NCBI GenBank assembly: GCA_030145205.1
Contig: JAQYVZ010000004.1
Span: 62,001 to 126,000, forward strand
From: Desulfuromonadales bacterium
GTDB lineage: Bacteria; Desulfobacterota; Desulfuromonadia; Desulfuromonadales; BM103
Direction of reading: 5' to 3'
DNA: 64,000 bases
Position 1 is the first letter of the stretch, and each line of letters starts with the position of its first letter. The notes beneath the pieces were generated by a model that had not been told where the DNA came from, did no database searches, and saw nothing but the letters and a program-made list of their open reading frames with translations. Shown piece after piece: positions 24,216-33,630 of the stretch. The position numbers and the translations under genes are program-made.

Positions 24216-27041
24216 ATGAAAATTTCAATTCGAGTGGTTCTTCTGCTCAGCTTTCTTGCCGTTATTTGGGGCACATTCTTTCTTACGACCACCTCGTCGC
24301 AGATCACCTCCGAACAAGTCCTGAAAAAGCACTCCTTGGTGATCATGGAGAATATCGCGTCCTACGCCATGGAACAGAGCCAGAATTACCTGAGTAAGGC
24401 GCAGCGGGCTACGGAGCTGACAAAGAGTCTGTTGAGATCAAAGGTCCTTGTTCAGGAAGACGATATCGCACTGGAGAATTACTTTCTCGAACAGTTGGCG
24501 AGCTACCCTGATATTTCGGGGATTTACCTTGGAACTCCTGACGGAGATTTCTTCTTTGTCAGCCGTAATGAAAAATACTCGGACGGTGGCATCAGGACCA
24601 AGATTATCCGTCACATAAACGGCGAGCGGCAGGTGCGATATGTGTGGCGCGATGCCGAGCGCAATCTGGTTGCCAAGGAAGTTGACCTGGCCGATACCTA
24701 CGATCCGCGAGCTCGCCCTTGGTATAAAGGGGCATTAATCACGAATGACATTTTCTGGAGCGATCCTTATATTTTCTACACCTCACAAAAGCCTGGGATA
24801 ACCATCAGCGGCCCGACTTACAATCAGGAAGGCCAATTGCGAGGGATTGTTGGTGTTGATATCGAGATCGATCAGCTTTCAACTTTTATTTCCAACTTGC
24901 GTATCGGGACCAATGGTTACGCTTTTATGATGAACCAGAACCGCGATGTCGTCGCCTTCCACGATGTCGAGCAACTCCTATTTCTGGAGGAAGGGGATAA
25001 GGCGAGCTCGCGCCTGGTGAAGATCGACGAGTTCCAGGACACGCTCAGCCGCGCTGCATTTGCGGCGTTGAATACTGCACAGGACAAGTCGAGCAAGATT
25101 CTGCTTGATCGTGCCGAATACGTGAGTTTCGAAGTTGATGGCGAAAATTACCAAGCGATGTTTACACCTTTCCCTGATCCGCAATGGCCCTGGATTATTG
25201 GGATGTACCTGCCAGACAACGATTATCTAGGCGCGCTCAAACAGAACAGAGTCAACAACTACCTGATCACCTTTGCCATTTCGGTACTGGCGAGCATTCT
25301 GATTCTCTTTATTGCACGGTCCATTGCACGGCCAGTCATTGGCCTGCAGCGCTATGCTGAAGATATTTCTGCCGGAGATTTCGTTCGTACCGATGATCAG
25401 GTTCTGACTCAATGCCACTTTAAGGAAGTGAGCGAAACGGCAGATCGCTTTGACGGGTTGATGGTCGAGCTCGACCAGGCACGTGAAGACCAGATCAAAG
25501 CTGAGGAGAGTCTGAGACGCAAGGAAATTGAATACACCTCATTGGTAGAAAATCTCATGGTCGGGGTTTTTCGTATTAGCCCGAAAGGAGATGTCCTCGA
25601 TGCGAATCCGGCGTTTGCCCGTATGCTCGGGTTCCCGACTGTAGATGAGCTTAAGTCACACAACGTTACGAGGTTTTTATTTAATTCTGACGATAGTCAG
25701 CAGCTGCTTGAGACTTTGAATGAGCATCGGCAGATTAACAACTGGGACTTGCAGTTTCTGCCGAACAACCAACAGGAGCCGACTTGGGGGTCGATCTACT
25801 GTTTCCTCAAGGAGGACTCTACGGACTGCTATATTGAAGGACTCATTGAGGATATCACGGAGCGAAAACACTCGGAGGAGATGTTGATTCTCTCTGAGCG
25901 CATGGCTGCGGTCGGGACGATGGCAAGTGGTGTGGCCCATGAGTTCAACAATATTCATGTTGGTGTTCTCGGTTATTCTGACCTGGGGGCCCGCCTGGAA
26001 GATATCCCGGAGGTCGCAAGAACTTATTTCAAGACGATTCACAGTGCATCCTTACGTGCACGTGAGTTGACGATGAATTTGTTAAGTTGTACGAACCAGC
26101 AGAGTTCGAAAATGACGTCTGCTGATTTGAATACAACAATGCGTGAAAGCTTCGCTTTGGTTGAGCGTGAACTGATAAAGGACGGGGTCGATATCGAATA
26201 TGAATTAGGTGATGTCCCGCTGATAATGATGGATCGTGCTCAAATTGGTCAGGTAATACTGAACTTCCTGATCAATGCACTTCATTCACTGATTGATTGT
26301 CCTGAAAAGAAGATCCTCATCCGTAGCGGAACGAGCAAAACGCAGGCCTGGGTTCAGGTGAAAGATTCCGGATGCGGTATCCCGGAAGATAAATTGAATA
26401 AGATTTTTACTCCTTTCTTTTCGACCAAGGGAGAACATGCCGATTCGGGTTCACCTCAGGCGACAGTCAGCGGTTCCGGTCTGGGGCTTGCCGTTTGTCA
26501 TACGATTGCGAGCAACCATAAGGGCAGGATCGAGGTAGACAGTCAGATCGGTGTTGGCAGCAGCTTTACCCTTTACCTCCCATTGAGTACTGGTGATGAG
26601 GATGTATCAGCGCAGCAGGAAGAACAACTGGACGCATCTCTCAGCCCCAGGAAGTATGGCCGGGTTTTGGTGATTGATGATGAACAGATCATCCGTGAAC
26701 TGATCAAACAGGTTCTGATCAGAGAGGGCTACGAGGTAACAACAACCGACGATGGCAGCGAAGGTCTGAAGGTCATTCATGACGAGGGGGTCGATTTGGT
26801 TCTGGTCGATCTACAAATGCCAAAGATGAGTGGTCTTGATTTTCTCGGGCAATTGCAGGAAATCGAAGAAGGGCGCAGGCCCGTTGTCATGGTTGTGACC
26901 GGAAAGGTTGTTGACGAGACAATGAACGAACGGGACGATATGGGAGTTTATTGCTCTGTTGCGAAGCCGTTTACCATTAATGAACTCCAGTCGTTGGTCC
27001 ATGCGGCGATCACTCAAAAACGACCTACAGTCGCCTCATAA
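24216..27041 (+). CDS. Hybrid sensor histidine kinase (dCache-HAMP-PAS-kinase-receiver)
   Basis: 941 aa. TM1 at about 7-27, a large periplasmic double-Cache sensor (PWYKGALITNDIFWSDPYIF and GIVGVDIEIDQLS are typical) to about 340, TM2 about 345-365, HAMP, PAS (about 440-545), H-box AVGTMASGVAHEFNNI (His about 575), ATPase lid with VKDSGCGIPEDKLNKIFTPFFSTK and GSGLGLAV, and a C-terminal receiver with IDDEQ, phospho-Asp in LVDLQMPKMSG and Lys in AKPF. It likely senses a small extracytoplasmic ligand. Monocistronic; no cognate output gene next to it. The gene is less GC-rich than its neighbours and is bracketed by inverted repeats, hinting at acquisition. Confidence 0.9.
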   Translation: MKISIRVVLLLSFLAVIWGTFFLTTTSSQITSEQVLKKHSLVIMENIASYAMEQSQNYLSKAQRATELTKSLLRSKVLVQEDDIALENYFLEQLASYPDISGIYLGTPDGDFFFVSRNEKYSDGGIRTKIIRHINGERQVRYVWRDAERNLVAKEVDLADTYDPRARPWYKGALITNDIFWSDPYIFYTSQKPGITISGPTYNQEGQLRGIVGVDIEIDQLSTFISNLRIGTNGYAFMMNQNRDVVAFHDVEQLLFLEEGDKASSRLVKIDEFQDTLSRAAFAALNTAQDKSSKILLDRAEYVSFEVDGENYQAMFTPFPDPQWPWIIGMYLPDNDYLGALKQNRVNNYLITFAISVLASILILFIARSIARPVIGLQRYAEDISAGDFVRTDDQVLTQCHFKEVSETADRFDGLMVELDQAREDQIKAEESLRRKEIEYTSLVENLMVGVFRISPKGDVLDANPAFARMLGFPTVDELKSHNVTRFLFNSDDSQQLLETLNEHRQINNWDLQFLPNNQQEPTWGSIYCFLKEDSTDCYIEGLIEDITERKHSEEMLILSERMAAVGTMASGVAHEFNNIHVGVLGYSDLGARLEDIPEVARTYFKTIHSASLRARELTMNLLSCTNQQSSKMTSADLNTTMRESFALVERELIKDGVDIEYELGDVPLIMMDRAQIGQVILNFLINALHSLIDCPEKKILIRSGTSKTQAWVQVKDSGCGIPEDKLNKIFTPFFSTKGEHADSGSPQATVSGSGLGLAVCHTIASNHKGRIEVDSQIGVGSSFTLYLPLSTGDEDVSAQQEEQLDASLSPRKYGRVLVIDDEQIIRELIKQVLIREGYEVTTTDDGSEGLKVIHDEGVDLVLVDLQMPKMSGLDFLGQLQEIEEGRRPVVMVVTGKVVDETMNERDDMGVYCSVAKPFTINELQSLVHAAITQKRPTVAS

Positions 27042-27203
27042 ATGTTTTAAACAAACCACCAATAGAATGGGAAAGGTCCGTCCAGTATAGATCCGTTCTC
27101 ATTTTGCACAAAATACGAGAATATTAACCTTTGAGCAAAAGCACTTCTTGAAATTCCTATTGCATCCGATTCTTGTTTATTCTTCGGATAATTAGGAGGA
27201 TCT

Positions 27204-27220
27204 GTTCCCAACTTTATTTT
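27204..27220. repeat. Right 17-bp inverted repeat flanking the hybrid kinase
   Basis: GTTCCCAACTTTATTTT, exact reverse complement of 24024-24040. A similar ACTTTATTTTT motif recurs near 27280. No target-site duplication seen next to the arms and no transposase between them. Confidence 0.75.
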
Positions 27221-27309
27221 CAGAACCGGATTGAGAGAAAAACGTATCTATCTGAAATCATGTCAAGGAGTAGTCTCTGACTTTATTTTTCGTGAACAGT
27301 TTGTTCCTG

Positions 27310-27344
27310 ACGGGCCGCTTGTTAGATAGGCGACCCGTTTTTTT
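27310..27344 (+). terminator. Rho-independent terminator before the acyl-CoA ligase
   Basis: ACGGGCCGC (27310-27318) pairs with GCGACCCGT (27330-27338, one mismatch) and is followed by a run of T to 27344. It would stop transcription arriving from the kinase side. Confidence 0.75.
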
Positions 27345-27381
27345 GTTATACTTCGGACACTGTAAAAGGGGCTGCTAGATC

Positions 27382-29295
27382 ATGGCCCGGTCAAATGGCA
27401 CGCAGAGCGGGATGTTTCGCTACAGTGAGTTTGCAATGGCAATGACTGTTCCACGCATGGTTTTCAGCAAGGCGGAAGACCGCTCTGATCGAGTGGTGCT
27501 GCGGCACAAGCTTGATGGCCGATATCAGGATGTTACCTGGCAAGAGATGGTGACAAAAAGCCGGAACTTTGGACAGGCCCTCGTCGCCTTGGGATTGCAG
27601 CCTGGTGAGCGGGTGGCGATCATGGCGCCAAATGGTCCGGGGTGGGTGTTTGCCGATTTGGCGATCATGGCCGCCGGAGGGGTCACCGTTCCCGTTTACC
27701 AGACAGAAAGTGTTGCCAACCTTCTGAAGATTCTCGGGGATTCTGGCAGCCGGTTTTTGTTCTTACATTCCCCGTTCAGCGACCGTTCTCTGGTGGAGAG
27801 GCTCGACCAGCTGCCGGAACTTGAAAAAGTCATCCTGTTTCATGGCCAGAGAGACGATCCGCGTTTTCTTTGCCTACCTGCCTTCCTGGCGCTATCAAAT
27901 GAGACTCACCTGATCGCTCTGGAACAGCGCCTTGCGGCCGGAGTTGCTACAGATTCGGCAACCCTGGTCTATACTTCCGGGACCACTGGACGGCATAAGG
28001 GCGTCATGTTGACGCATGCCAATATCCTGGCCAGCATCGCTGCGGCCATCGAACTGTTTGATGTCGGCCCACAAGATACCTGCTTGTCCTTTCTGCCGCT
28101 TTCTCATGTGCTGGAGAGAATTGATGGGTATTACCTGATGCTGCATCAGGGCGCTGTTGTCGCTTATGCGGAAAGTGTGGATACGCTACCGGTGAATCTG
28201 ACTGAGGTTCGACCCACCGTGTTGGTCGGTGTGCCGCGGTTGTACGAAAAAATGCATGAGCGGGCCATGGAACAGGTGCAGGTCAGCTCCGGCTTGAAAA
28301 AACAGATTTTCCTCGCCGGCCTGGAAGTGGGGCAAGCCCACACGGCAGCGCTCATGGCCGGCAACCGGCCCAGTATTTTTCTTCGTTTGGCCGCCAAATT
28401 TGTCCGATCCCTCGCTTTTGCGAAGCTTCGCAAAAAGCTTGGAGGGCGTTTGCGCTATTCGATTTCCGGTGGCGCGCCGCTAGCCCGTGACGTCGCAGAG
28501 TTTTTCTTTGCTGCAGATATCCCGGTATACGAAGGCTACGGACTTACGGAAACCACATCGGGGGTTACGGCAAATTCGCCAGCCGCTTTCCGGATCGGTA
28601 CCGTCGGCAAACTTCTTCCCGGCACGAAAGTTCGTATTGCTGCTGATGGGGAGATCCTTCTGTCAGGACCGACGATTGCAGCAGGTTACTGGAACCTTGC
28701 AGAGCAGGATGCTGAAGCCTTCCAGGGGGACTGGTTGCATACAGGTGATATCGGAATCTTGGATAAAGAGGGGTTCCTGACAGTCACGGACCGGAAAAAA
28801 GACTTGATCATTACGGCTGGTGGTCGGAATGTCCCGCCGCAGGTGCTGGAACATCGCTTCAAAAGTGACCGCTACCTGTCGCAGGCTATCCTCTTCGGCG
28901 ACGGCAGGCCGTTTCTGACCGCCCTGCTGGTTCCGAATTTTGAAACCCTTGAGCAGTATGCCCGCCGTCATCAAGTTGACTATCTCAACTGTTGTGATCT
29001 GGTCACACATCCCCGGATTCTCCAGTTGGTTCGCAGACACGTCGAGCGGCTGCAAAGCGATCTCCCTGGCTACAGCCAGATCAAGCGTTTTACCCTGTTG
29101 TCTCGGGACTTTTCCAATGAACTGGGTGAAATCACACCAACGCTCAAACTCAAGCGCCGGATCGTTGCCAGGAACTTTGAGGCAATTATCGCCAATATGT
29201 ATCTGGATCGTGATCACGGCATCCATGACAGCGGTTTCTGCATGGTGGATGACAAGGGAAAGACTTTAAATCAGTTCGCCGCAGATGAAGCCTGA
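27382..29295 (+). CDS. AMP-forming long-chain acyl-CoA ligase
   Basis: 637 aa. Adenylates a fatty acid and transfers it to CoA. ANL-superfamily motifs: LVYTSGTTGRHKGVMLTHAN (P-loop, about residue 197), PLSHVLERIDGYY, YEGYGLTETTSGVTAN (A5), GDWLHTGDIGILDKEGFLTVTDRKKDLIITAGG (A7-A8 hinge). The C-terminal region is long with DLPGYSQIKRFTLL, as in FadD15/long-chain types, so a long-chain fatty acid is the likely substrate. Ribosome site AAAAGGGG upstream. Monocistronic or first gene before the ClC channel (106-nt gap). Confidence 0.9.
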   Translation: MARSNGTQSGMFRYSEFAMAMTVPRMVFSKAEDRSDRVVLRHKLDGRYQDVTWQEMVTKSRNFGQALVALGLQPGERVAIMAPNGPGWVFADLAIMAAGGVTVPVYQTESVANLLKILGDSGSRFLFLHSPFSDRSLVERLDQLPELEKVILFHGQRDDPRFLCLPAFLALSNETHLIALEQRLAAGVATDSATLVYTSGTTGRHKGVMLTHANILASIAAAIELFDVGPQDTCLSFLPLSHVLERIDGYYLMLHQGAVVAYAESVDTLPVNLTEVRPTVLVGVPRLYEKMHERAMEQVQVSSGLKKQIFLAGLEVGQAHTAALMAGNRPSIFLRLAAKFVRSLAFAKLRKKLGGRLRYSISGGAPLARDVAEFFFAADIPVYEGYGLTETTSGVTANSPAAFRIGTVGKLLPGTKVRIAADGEILLSGPTIAAGYWNLAEQDAEAFQGDWLHTGDIGILDKEGFLTVTDRKKDLIITAGGRNVPPQVLEHRFKSDRYLSQAILFGDGRPFLTALLVPNFETLEQYARRHQVDYLNCCDLVTHPRILQLVRRHVERLQSDLPGYSQIKRFTLLSRDFSNELGEITPTLKLKRRIVARNFEAIIANMYLDRDHGIHDSGFCMVDDKGKTLNQFAADEA

Positions 29296-29401
29296 TTAAA
29301 GCGAATTATGGCCATTCTGAAAAATACTTGAATACGGGTTGCAGTCATTCCGCGAAAGTTTTATTATTCATTCCCATTTTCCACTAGACAATTGAAAATA
29401 A

Positions 29402-31207
29402 ATGACTTTTGGCCTTAAACATAATGCGTTCCTGGAGCGGGTTCGGCTTGTCTTAAGCTGTGTGCAGACCAGTTTCAAGATCAGCGAAAACACCTTCCTG
29501 ATCATCCTGGCGGTGATTATCGGTGTCCTCGGCGGGCTGGGCAATTATGCGTTCCGTAAAACCATCGAGTTCATTCACTGGGGGGTCTTCACGCAAACGG
29601 AACACCTGCTCGGCTTCTCCCTGGAGGAGTGGAGCTTCCAACGCCTGGTGGTGATCTTTTTTCCCGTGATCGGTGGTCTGCTCCTGATTCCTCTGCTTTA
29701 CTGGTTTGGCGAAGACCTGAAAGGGGGCTTCTCTGCCTTCCTTGAACGGGTCAACCTGCGAGGTGCAAAGCTGCGTCTACGGCCGATTTTTACCCGTGGG
29801 TTCGGTGCGGCGCTCACTCTGGGGACCGGGGGGTCGGCGGGACAGGAAGGCCCGATTGCCATGATTGGCGGCGCGATCGGTTCCCAGTTCGGGCAGCTGT
29901 TTAAAATGAGTGGCGACCGGCTCAAGGTTCTGGTGGCTTGCGGTGCGGCGGCTGGCGTGGCGGCAACCTTCAACGCGCCAATTGCCGGGGTGTTCTTTGC
30001 TCAGGAAATCGTCCTGTTGGCCGCTTTTGAGCTCTCCAGTTTTACCTCGATCGTGATCGCCAGCGGCATGGCCACGGTGGTGTCGCGGGCACTGCTCGGC
30101 AACACCTCGGAACTCTATGCGCCGCCCTACGTGGTCAACAGTTTGTGGGAACTGCTGCTCTACGTGGTGCTCGGCTTTCTGGTCGGCGCGCTGGCAGCCC
30201 TGTTTATCGATACCCATTTCAAAATCAAGGATCGCCTGGCTGCAGTGCAGATGCCGCGGCTGACCAAGCCGCTGTTGGGCGGCCTGTTGGTCGGTTTGAT
30301 CGGCTGTGTGTTCCCACAGGTGTTCGGCAACGGTTATGAGTTCATCAGCAGCGTCCTGCTCGGTAGCCAGACCTGGTACCTGCTCGGCGCCCTGGTGATC
30401 ATCAAGGCGGTGGCAACCTCCATCACCCTCGGCTCCGGGTTGCCAGGAGGCCTGTTCGCCCCCTGTCTCTACCTCGGGGCTGTTGCCGGTGGTGCCTTCG
30501 GTCATGTGGCTGTGCAGTTGTTTCCGTCAATGCAGATTGCGCCGGGCGCCTATGCCATGGTCGGCATGGGGGCTTTCCTGGCGGCGGCCACCCATTCGCC
30601 GATGACCGCCATCTTTCTGTTGTTCGAGATTACCGACAGTTACGAGGTCATTATCCCGATCATGCTGACCTGTGTAATCGGCACGGCCGTGGCACGTCAC
30701 TTCAAGAAGGACAGTCTCGAAACGGTGGAGTTGTCACGTCTGGGTATCGATCTGGAGGCTGGCAAGGAACGTAACATCATGAAATCGCTGTCGGTTGGTC
30801 AGGTGATGATCCGGGATGTTGAGACCATCCCGGAATACATGACTCTCCGACGGTTTACCCGCTTCATGGAATCAACCCATCACACCAATTTTCCGTTGGT
30901 CAACAGTGACGGTGAGCTGACCGGAATTATCTCGGTGCAGGATTTCATGGGGGCGGTGTTCGAACCGGACCTGATGGACCTGGTGGTGGTTAAGGAGTTG
31001 GCGACCACGAACGTTATTACCGTGCATGCGGATGAGAACCTCGACCAGGCGATGCGCAAGATCGGCTATCGGAATATCGAACAGCTGCCAGTGGTTGATC
31101 GCGAGACCCACTGCACGTTGGTCGGCATCATCTCCCGGCGCGACATGGTCTCCGCCTACAACAGGGCCCTGATGTCGCGGACCCTGGAGGAGCATGAACG
31201 TGACTGA
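29402..31207 (+). CDS. ClC-family chloride channel/antiporter with two CBS domains
   Basis: 601 aa. Membrane protein with the ClC helix pattern over about 30-440. Signatures: LGTGGSAGQEGPIAMIGGAIG (the GxEGP loop with the gating Glu), NAPIAGVFFAQE, LGSGLPGGLFAPCLYLGA and GMGAFLAAATHSPMTAIFLLFE. The C-terminal 150 residues are a CBS pair (VGQVMIRDVETIPEYMTLRR and VVKELATTNVITVHADENL), likely nucleotide-regulated. The Glu in GQEGP suggests H+/Cl- exchange or channel gating by protons. The end overlaps the helicase start by 14 nt, so the two are translationally coupled. The ribosome site of the chosen ATG is weak. Confidence 0.9.
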   Translation: MTFGLKHNAFLERVRLVLSCVQTSFKISENTFLIILAVIIGVLGGLGNYAFRKTIEFIHWGVFTQTEHLLGFSLEEWSFQRLVVIFFPVIGGLLLIPLLYWFGEDLKGGFSAFLERVNLRGAKLRLRPIFTRGFGAALTLGTGGSAGQEGPIAMIGGAIGSQFGQLFKMSGDRLKVLVACGAAAGVAATFNAPIAGVFFAQEIVLLAAFELSSFTSIVIASGMATVVSRALLGNTSELYAPPYVVNSLWELLLYVVLGFLVGALAALFIDTHFKIKDRLAAVQMPRLTKPLLGGLLVGLIGCVFPQVFGNGYEFISSVLLGSQTWYLLGALVIIKAVATSITLGSGLPGGLFAPCLYLGAVAGGAFGHVAVQLFPSMQIAPGAYAMVGMGAFLAAATHSPMTAIFLLFEITDSYEVIIPIMLTCVIGTAVARHFKKDSLETVELSRLGIDLEAGKERNIMKSLSVGQVMIRDVETIPEYMTLRRFTRFMESTHHTNFPLVNSDGELTGIISVQDFMGAVFEPDLMDLVVVKELATTNVITVHADENLDQAMRKIGYRNIEQLPVVDRETHCTLVGIISRRDMVSAYNRALMSRTLEEHERD

Positions 31208-33389
31208 TCTGTTGGCGCAACTCAACCCGATGCAGCAGAAGGCCGTGCAGCATGGTACCGGTCCCTTGCTGCTGTTGGCGGGAGCCGGTTCCGGTAAAAC
31301 CCGGGCGCTGACGAACCGTGTTGCCTGGCTGATCCGTGAGCATGGGGTCGCTCCCTGGAACATCCTTGCCGTGACCTTTACCAATAAGGCCGCCGGCGAA
31401 ATGAAGGTGCGGCTCGAAGAGTTGCTGGGTGGGGACGAGGGCGTCTGGGTCAGCACCTTCCATGCGGCGTGTGTCCGGATTCTGCGTCGGGAAATAGCGG
31501 TCCTTGGGTTCACGTCACATTTTACGATTTATGACGACCAGGATCAGGAGCGGCTGCTCAAGACCTTGCTGCGGGAAGTTGGTATCGAGGAAAAGACCCT
31601 CAAACCGCGGGCTCTGTCTGCGGCGATCGATCGAGCCAAGAACCGGGCTATCTGGCCGGATGACTACCCGACGGATGATTACGGTTCGGAGCAGATCGCC
31701 CGTTTGTACGCCTTGTATCAGGATCGTCTAAAACAGGCCAATGCCCTTGATTTCGGCGATTTGATGATGTTCGCTGTCAAGCTGTTTGAAGACCACCCGG
31801 AGGTTCTCGATCGTTACCAACAGCGCTTCGAGTATATCCTGGTCGATGAATTCCAGGACACCAACCAGATCCAGTATCGGCTGATCCACCTGTTGGCAGC
31901 CGGGCATGGCAACCTCTGCGTGGTTGGAGACGATGACCAGTCGATTTATCGCTGGCGCGGCGCTGAGATCGGCAATATCCTCGGGTTTGAACGGGACTAT
32001 CCCGGCTGCGTCACCATCCGTCTGGAACAGAATTATCGTTCGACCCGGACGATTCTCGATGCCGCCGGTGCGGTCGTCGCCCGCAATGTCGGCCGCAAAG
32101 AGAAGAAGCTCTGGACCGAGAACCCGGCTGGCGAGCGGGTGACCCTGGAGACCCTGCCGGATGACCGCGACGAGGCGAACTATGTCGCCAATGAGATCAC
32201 GCGCTTAAAACGTAACGGTCGCCACCTGCGGGATATTGCCATCTTCTATCGCACCAATGCCCAGTCACGGGTCATGGAGGAGGCCTTGCGCAACGCGCGC
32301 ATCCCCTACGCCATGTTCGGCGGTCTCAAGTTCTACCTGCGCATGGAGATCAAGGACATCCTGGCCTACCTGCGCCTGTTGGCTAACCCGGCCGATTCAG
32401 TGTCGGCCCGACGGATCATCAATGTGCCGGCGCGCGGTATCGGCGCGGTCACGGTGGGTAAGATTGCTAATCTGGAAGCGGAGACTGGCGGGTTTCTGTC
32501 GGCCTGTCAGGCGGCCCTCGATCGCGGTATCCTGAAGGGTGCGGCGGCGGCCAAGGTCGCGGCCTTTGTCGCACTGCTTGAAACGTTTCGCAAGCGGCTC
32601 GAAGAGACGCCCTTTCCGCAGTTGACCGCCGACTTGGTTGAAGAGACCGGCTATGGCCCCCAGCTGCGTGAGGAACGCACCGAAGAAGCGCGCGGCCGTC
32701 TCGAGAACCTCGAACAGCTGCTGGCCGGTATGGAAGAACATTACGGCAAAGAGGGCAGCTTGGATGACTATCTGGAGCAGGTCGCCCTGATTACGGATGT
32801 CGATTCCTACGATTCGAGTCTGGACCGGGTGTCGATGATGACCCTGCACGCTGCCAAGGGGCTGGAGTTCCCGGTGGTCTTCATGGTCGGCATGGAAGAC
32901 GGGCTCTTTCCGCACAGCCGGACCACCGAGTCCGATGACGATATCGAAGAGGAGCGGCGGCTCTGCTATGTCGGCATGACCCGCGCGATGGAAAAACTCT
33001 ACCTGACCCACGCCCGCCGCCGGCGCGTGTATGGCGATTATCAGTTTAATGCGCCGAGCAGTTTCCTGCGTGAAATCCCCGCCGAATTTCTGGATCAGGC
33101 CGAACCGGCCCCATTGCGGCATTCTGCCAGTCACAACCTCGCTTCCCTGTTCGACCAGCCGGAGATCGCTACCGAAGAAGACCCGTTTGTCGATAAAGAT
33201 GAAGTTCGGATGGTGCCGGATGCCGAAGAAGGTCTCTGTCTCGGCATGAAGGTGCGCCACGTCAAGTTCGGTGTCGGTACGGTACGCCGCGTCGAGGGAA
33301 CGGGCGACAATCAGAAGGTGATCGTCTATTTCCACCGGGTCGGCCCGAAAAAACTCCTGGTCAAGTTTGCCGGCCTGGAGCCTGCCTGA
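31194..33389 (+). CDS. UvrD/PcrA-type superfamily 1 DNA helicase
   Basis: 731 aa. 3'-5' helicase for repair and replication restart. Walker A LLAGAGSGKTRALTNRVAWLI (about 25-45), GVWVSTFHAACVRILR, LVDEFQDTNQIQYRLIHLL (motif II), VGDDDQSIYRWRGAEIGNI, LEQNYRST, VSMMTLHAAKGLEFPVVF and RRLCYVGMTRA are all present and in order. The C-terminus ends with a Tudor-like segment (VRHVKFGVGTVRRVEG...VYFHRVGPKKLLVKFAGL), as in PcrA, the RNA-polymerase binding part. GGAGG 3 nt before ATG 31194, inside the end of the ClC gene. Whether UvrD or PcrA is a naming matter. Confidence 0.93.
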   Translation: MNVTDLLAQLNPMQQKAVQHGTGPLLLLAGAGSGKTRALTNRVAWLIREHGVAPWNILAVTFTNKAAGEMKVRLEELLGGDEGVWVSTFHAACVRILRREIAVLGFTSHFTIYDDQDQERLLKTLLREVGIEEKTLKPRALSAAIDRAKNRAIWPDDYPTDDYGSEQIARLYALYQDRLKQANALDFGDLMMFAVKLFEDHPEVLDRYQQRFEYILVDEFQDTNQIQYRLIHLLAAGHGNLCVVGDDDQSIYRWRGAEIGNILGFERDYPGCVTIRLEQNYRSTRTILDAAGAVVARNVGRKEKKLWTENPAGERVTLETLPDDRDEANYVANEITRLKRNGRHLRDIAIFYRTNAQSRVMEEALRNARIPYAMFGGLKFYLRMEIKDILAYLRLLANPADSVSARRIINVPARGIGAVTVGKIANLEAETGGFLSACQAALDRGILKGAAAAKVAAFVALLETFRKRLEETPFPQLTADLVEETGYGPQLREERTEEARGRLENLEQLLAGMEEHYGKEGSLDDYLEQVALITDVDSYDSSLDRVSMMTLHAAKGLEFPVVFMVGMEDGLFPHSRTTESDDDIEEERRLCYVGMTRAMEKLYLTHARRRRVYGDYQFNAPSSFLREIPAEFLDQAEPAPLRHSASHNLASLFDQPEIATEEDPFVDKDEVRMVPDAEEGLCLGMKVRHVKFGVGTVRRVEGTGDNQKVIVYFHRVGPKKLLVKFAGLEPA

Positions 33390-33425
33390 AATCCCTTCCC
33401 ACGCGGAAAAGATCAAAAGCTTATG

Positions 33426-33533
33426 GCCGCGATCAGAATCTATCAAAATCTGTTAAATCTTATAGGGTTAAATTAAAACCATAAGACTTACGTTTTTTGG
33501 GTTTTGTAGGTTTTGATAGATTCTGATCGCGGC
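33426..33533. repeat. Large inverted repeat (23-bp perfect arms, 62-nt loop)
   Basis: The arm at 33426-33448 (starting GCCGCGATCAG) is the exact reverse complement of 33511-33533. Inside, TCTTAT/ATAAGA and GGGTT/AACC give a second, imperfect pairing, so the whole 108 nt can fold into one long hairpin. It may end the helicase transcript, or be a MITE/REP-type insertion. The remaining sequence to 33630 holds the leader of the next gene. Confidence 0.8.
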
Positions 33534-33630
33534 TAACACCGTTTTTGCCTTTTTTGATGTTATCTGGAAACTGTATGGTTCTTTGGGTAGACTGTTATAG
33601 ATAAACGAACACCCGATAGGAGGTTCTCTG

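Noticed and set aside
24024-27220. Complete transposon around the hybrid kinase
   Set aside because: No transposase and no target duplication seen; kept only as an inverted-repeat observation.
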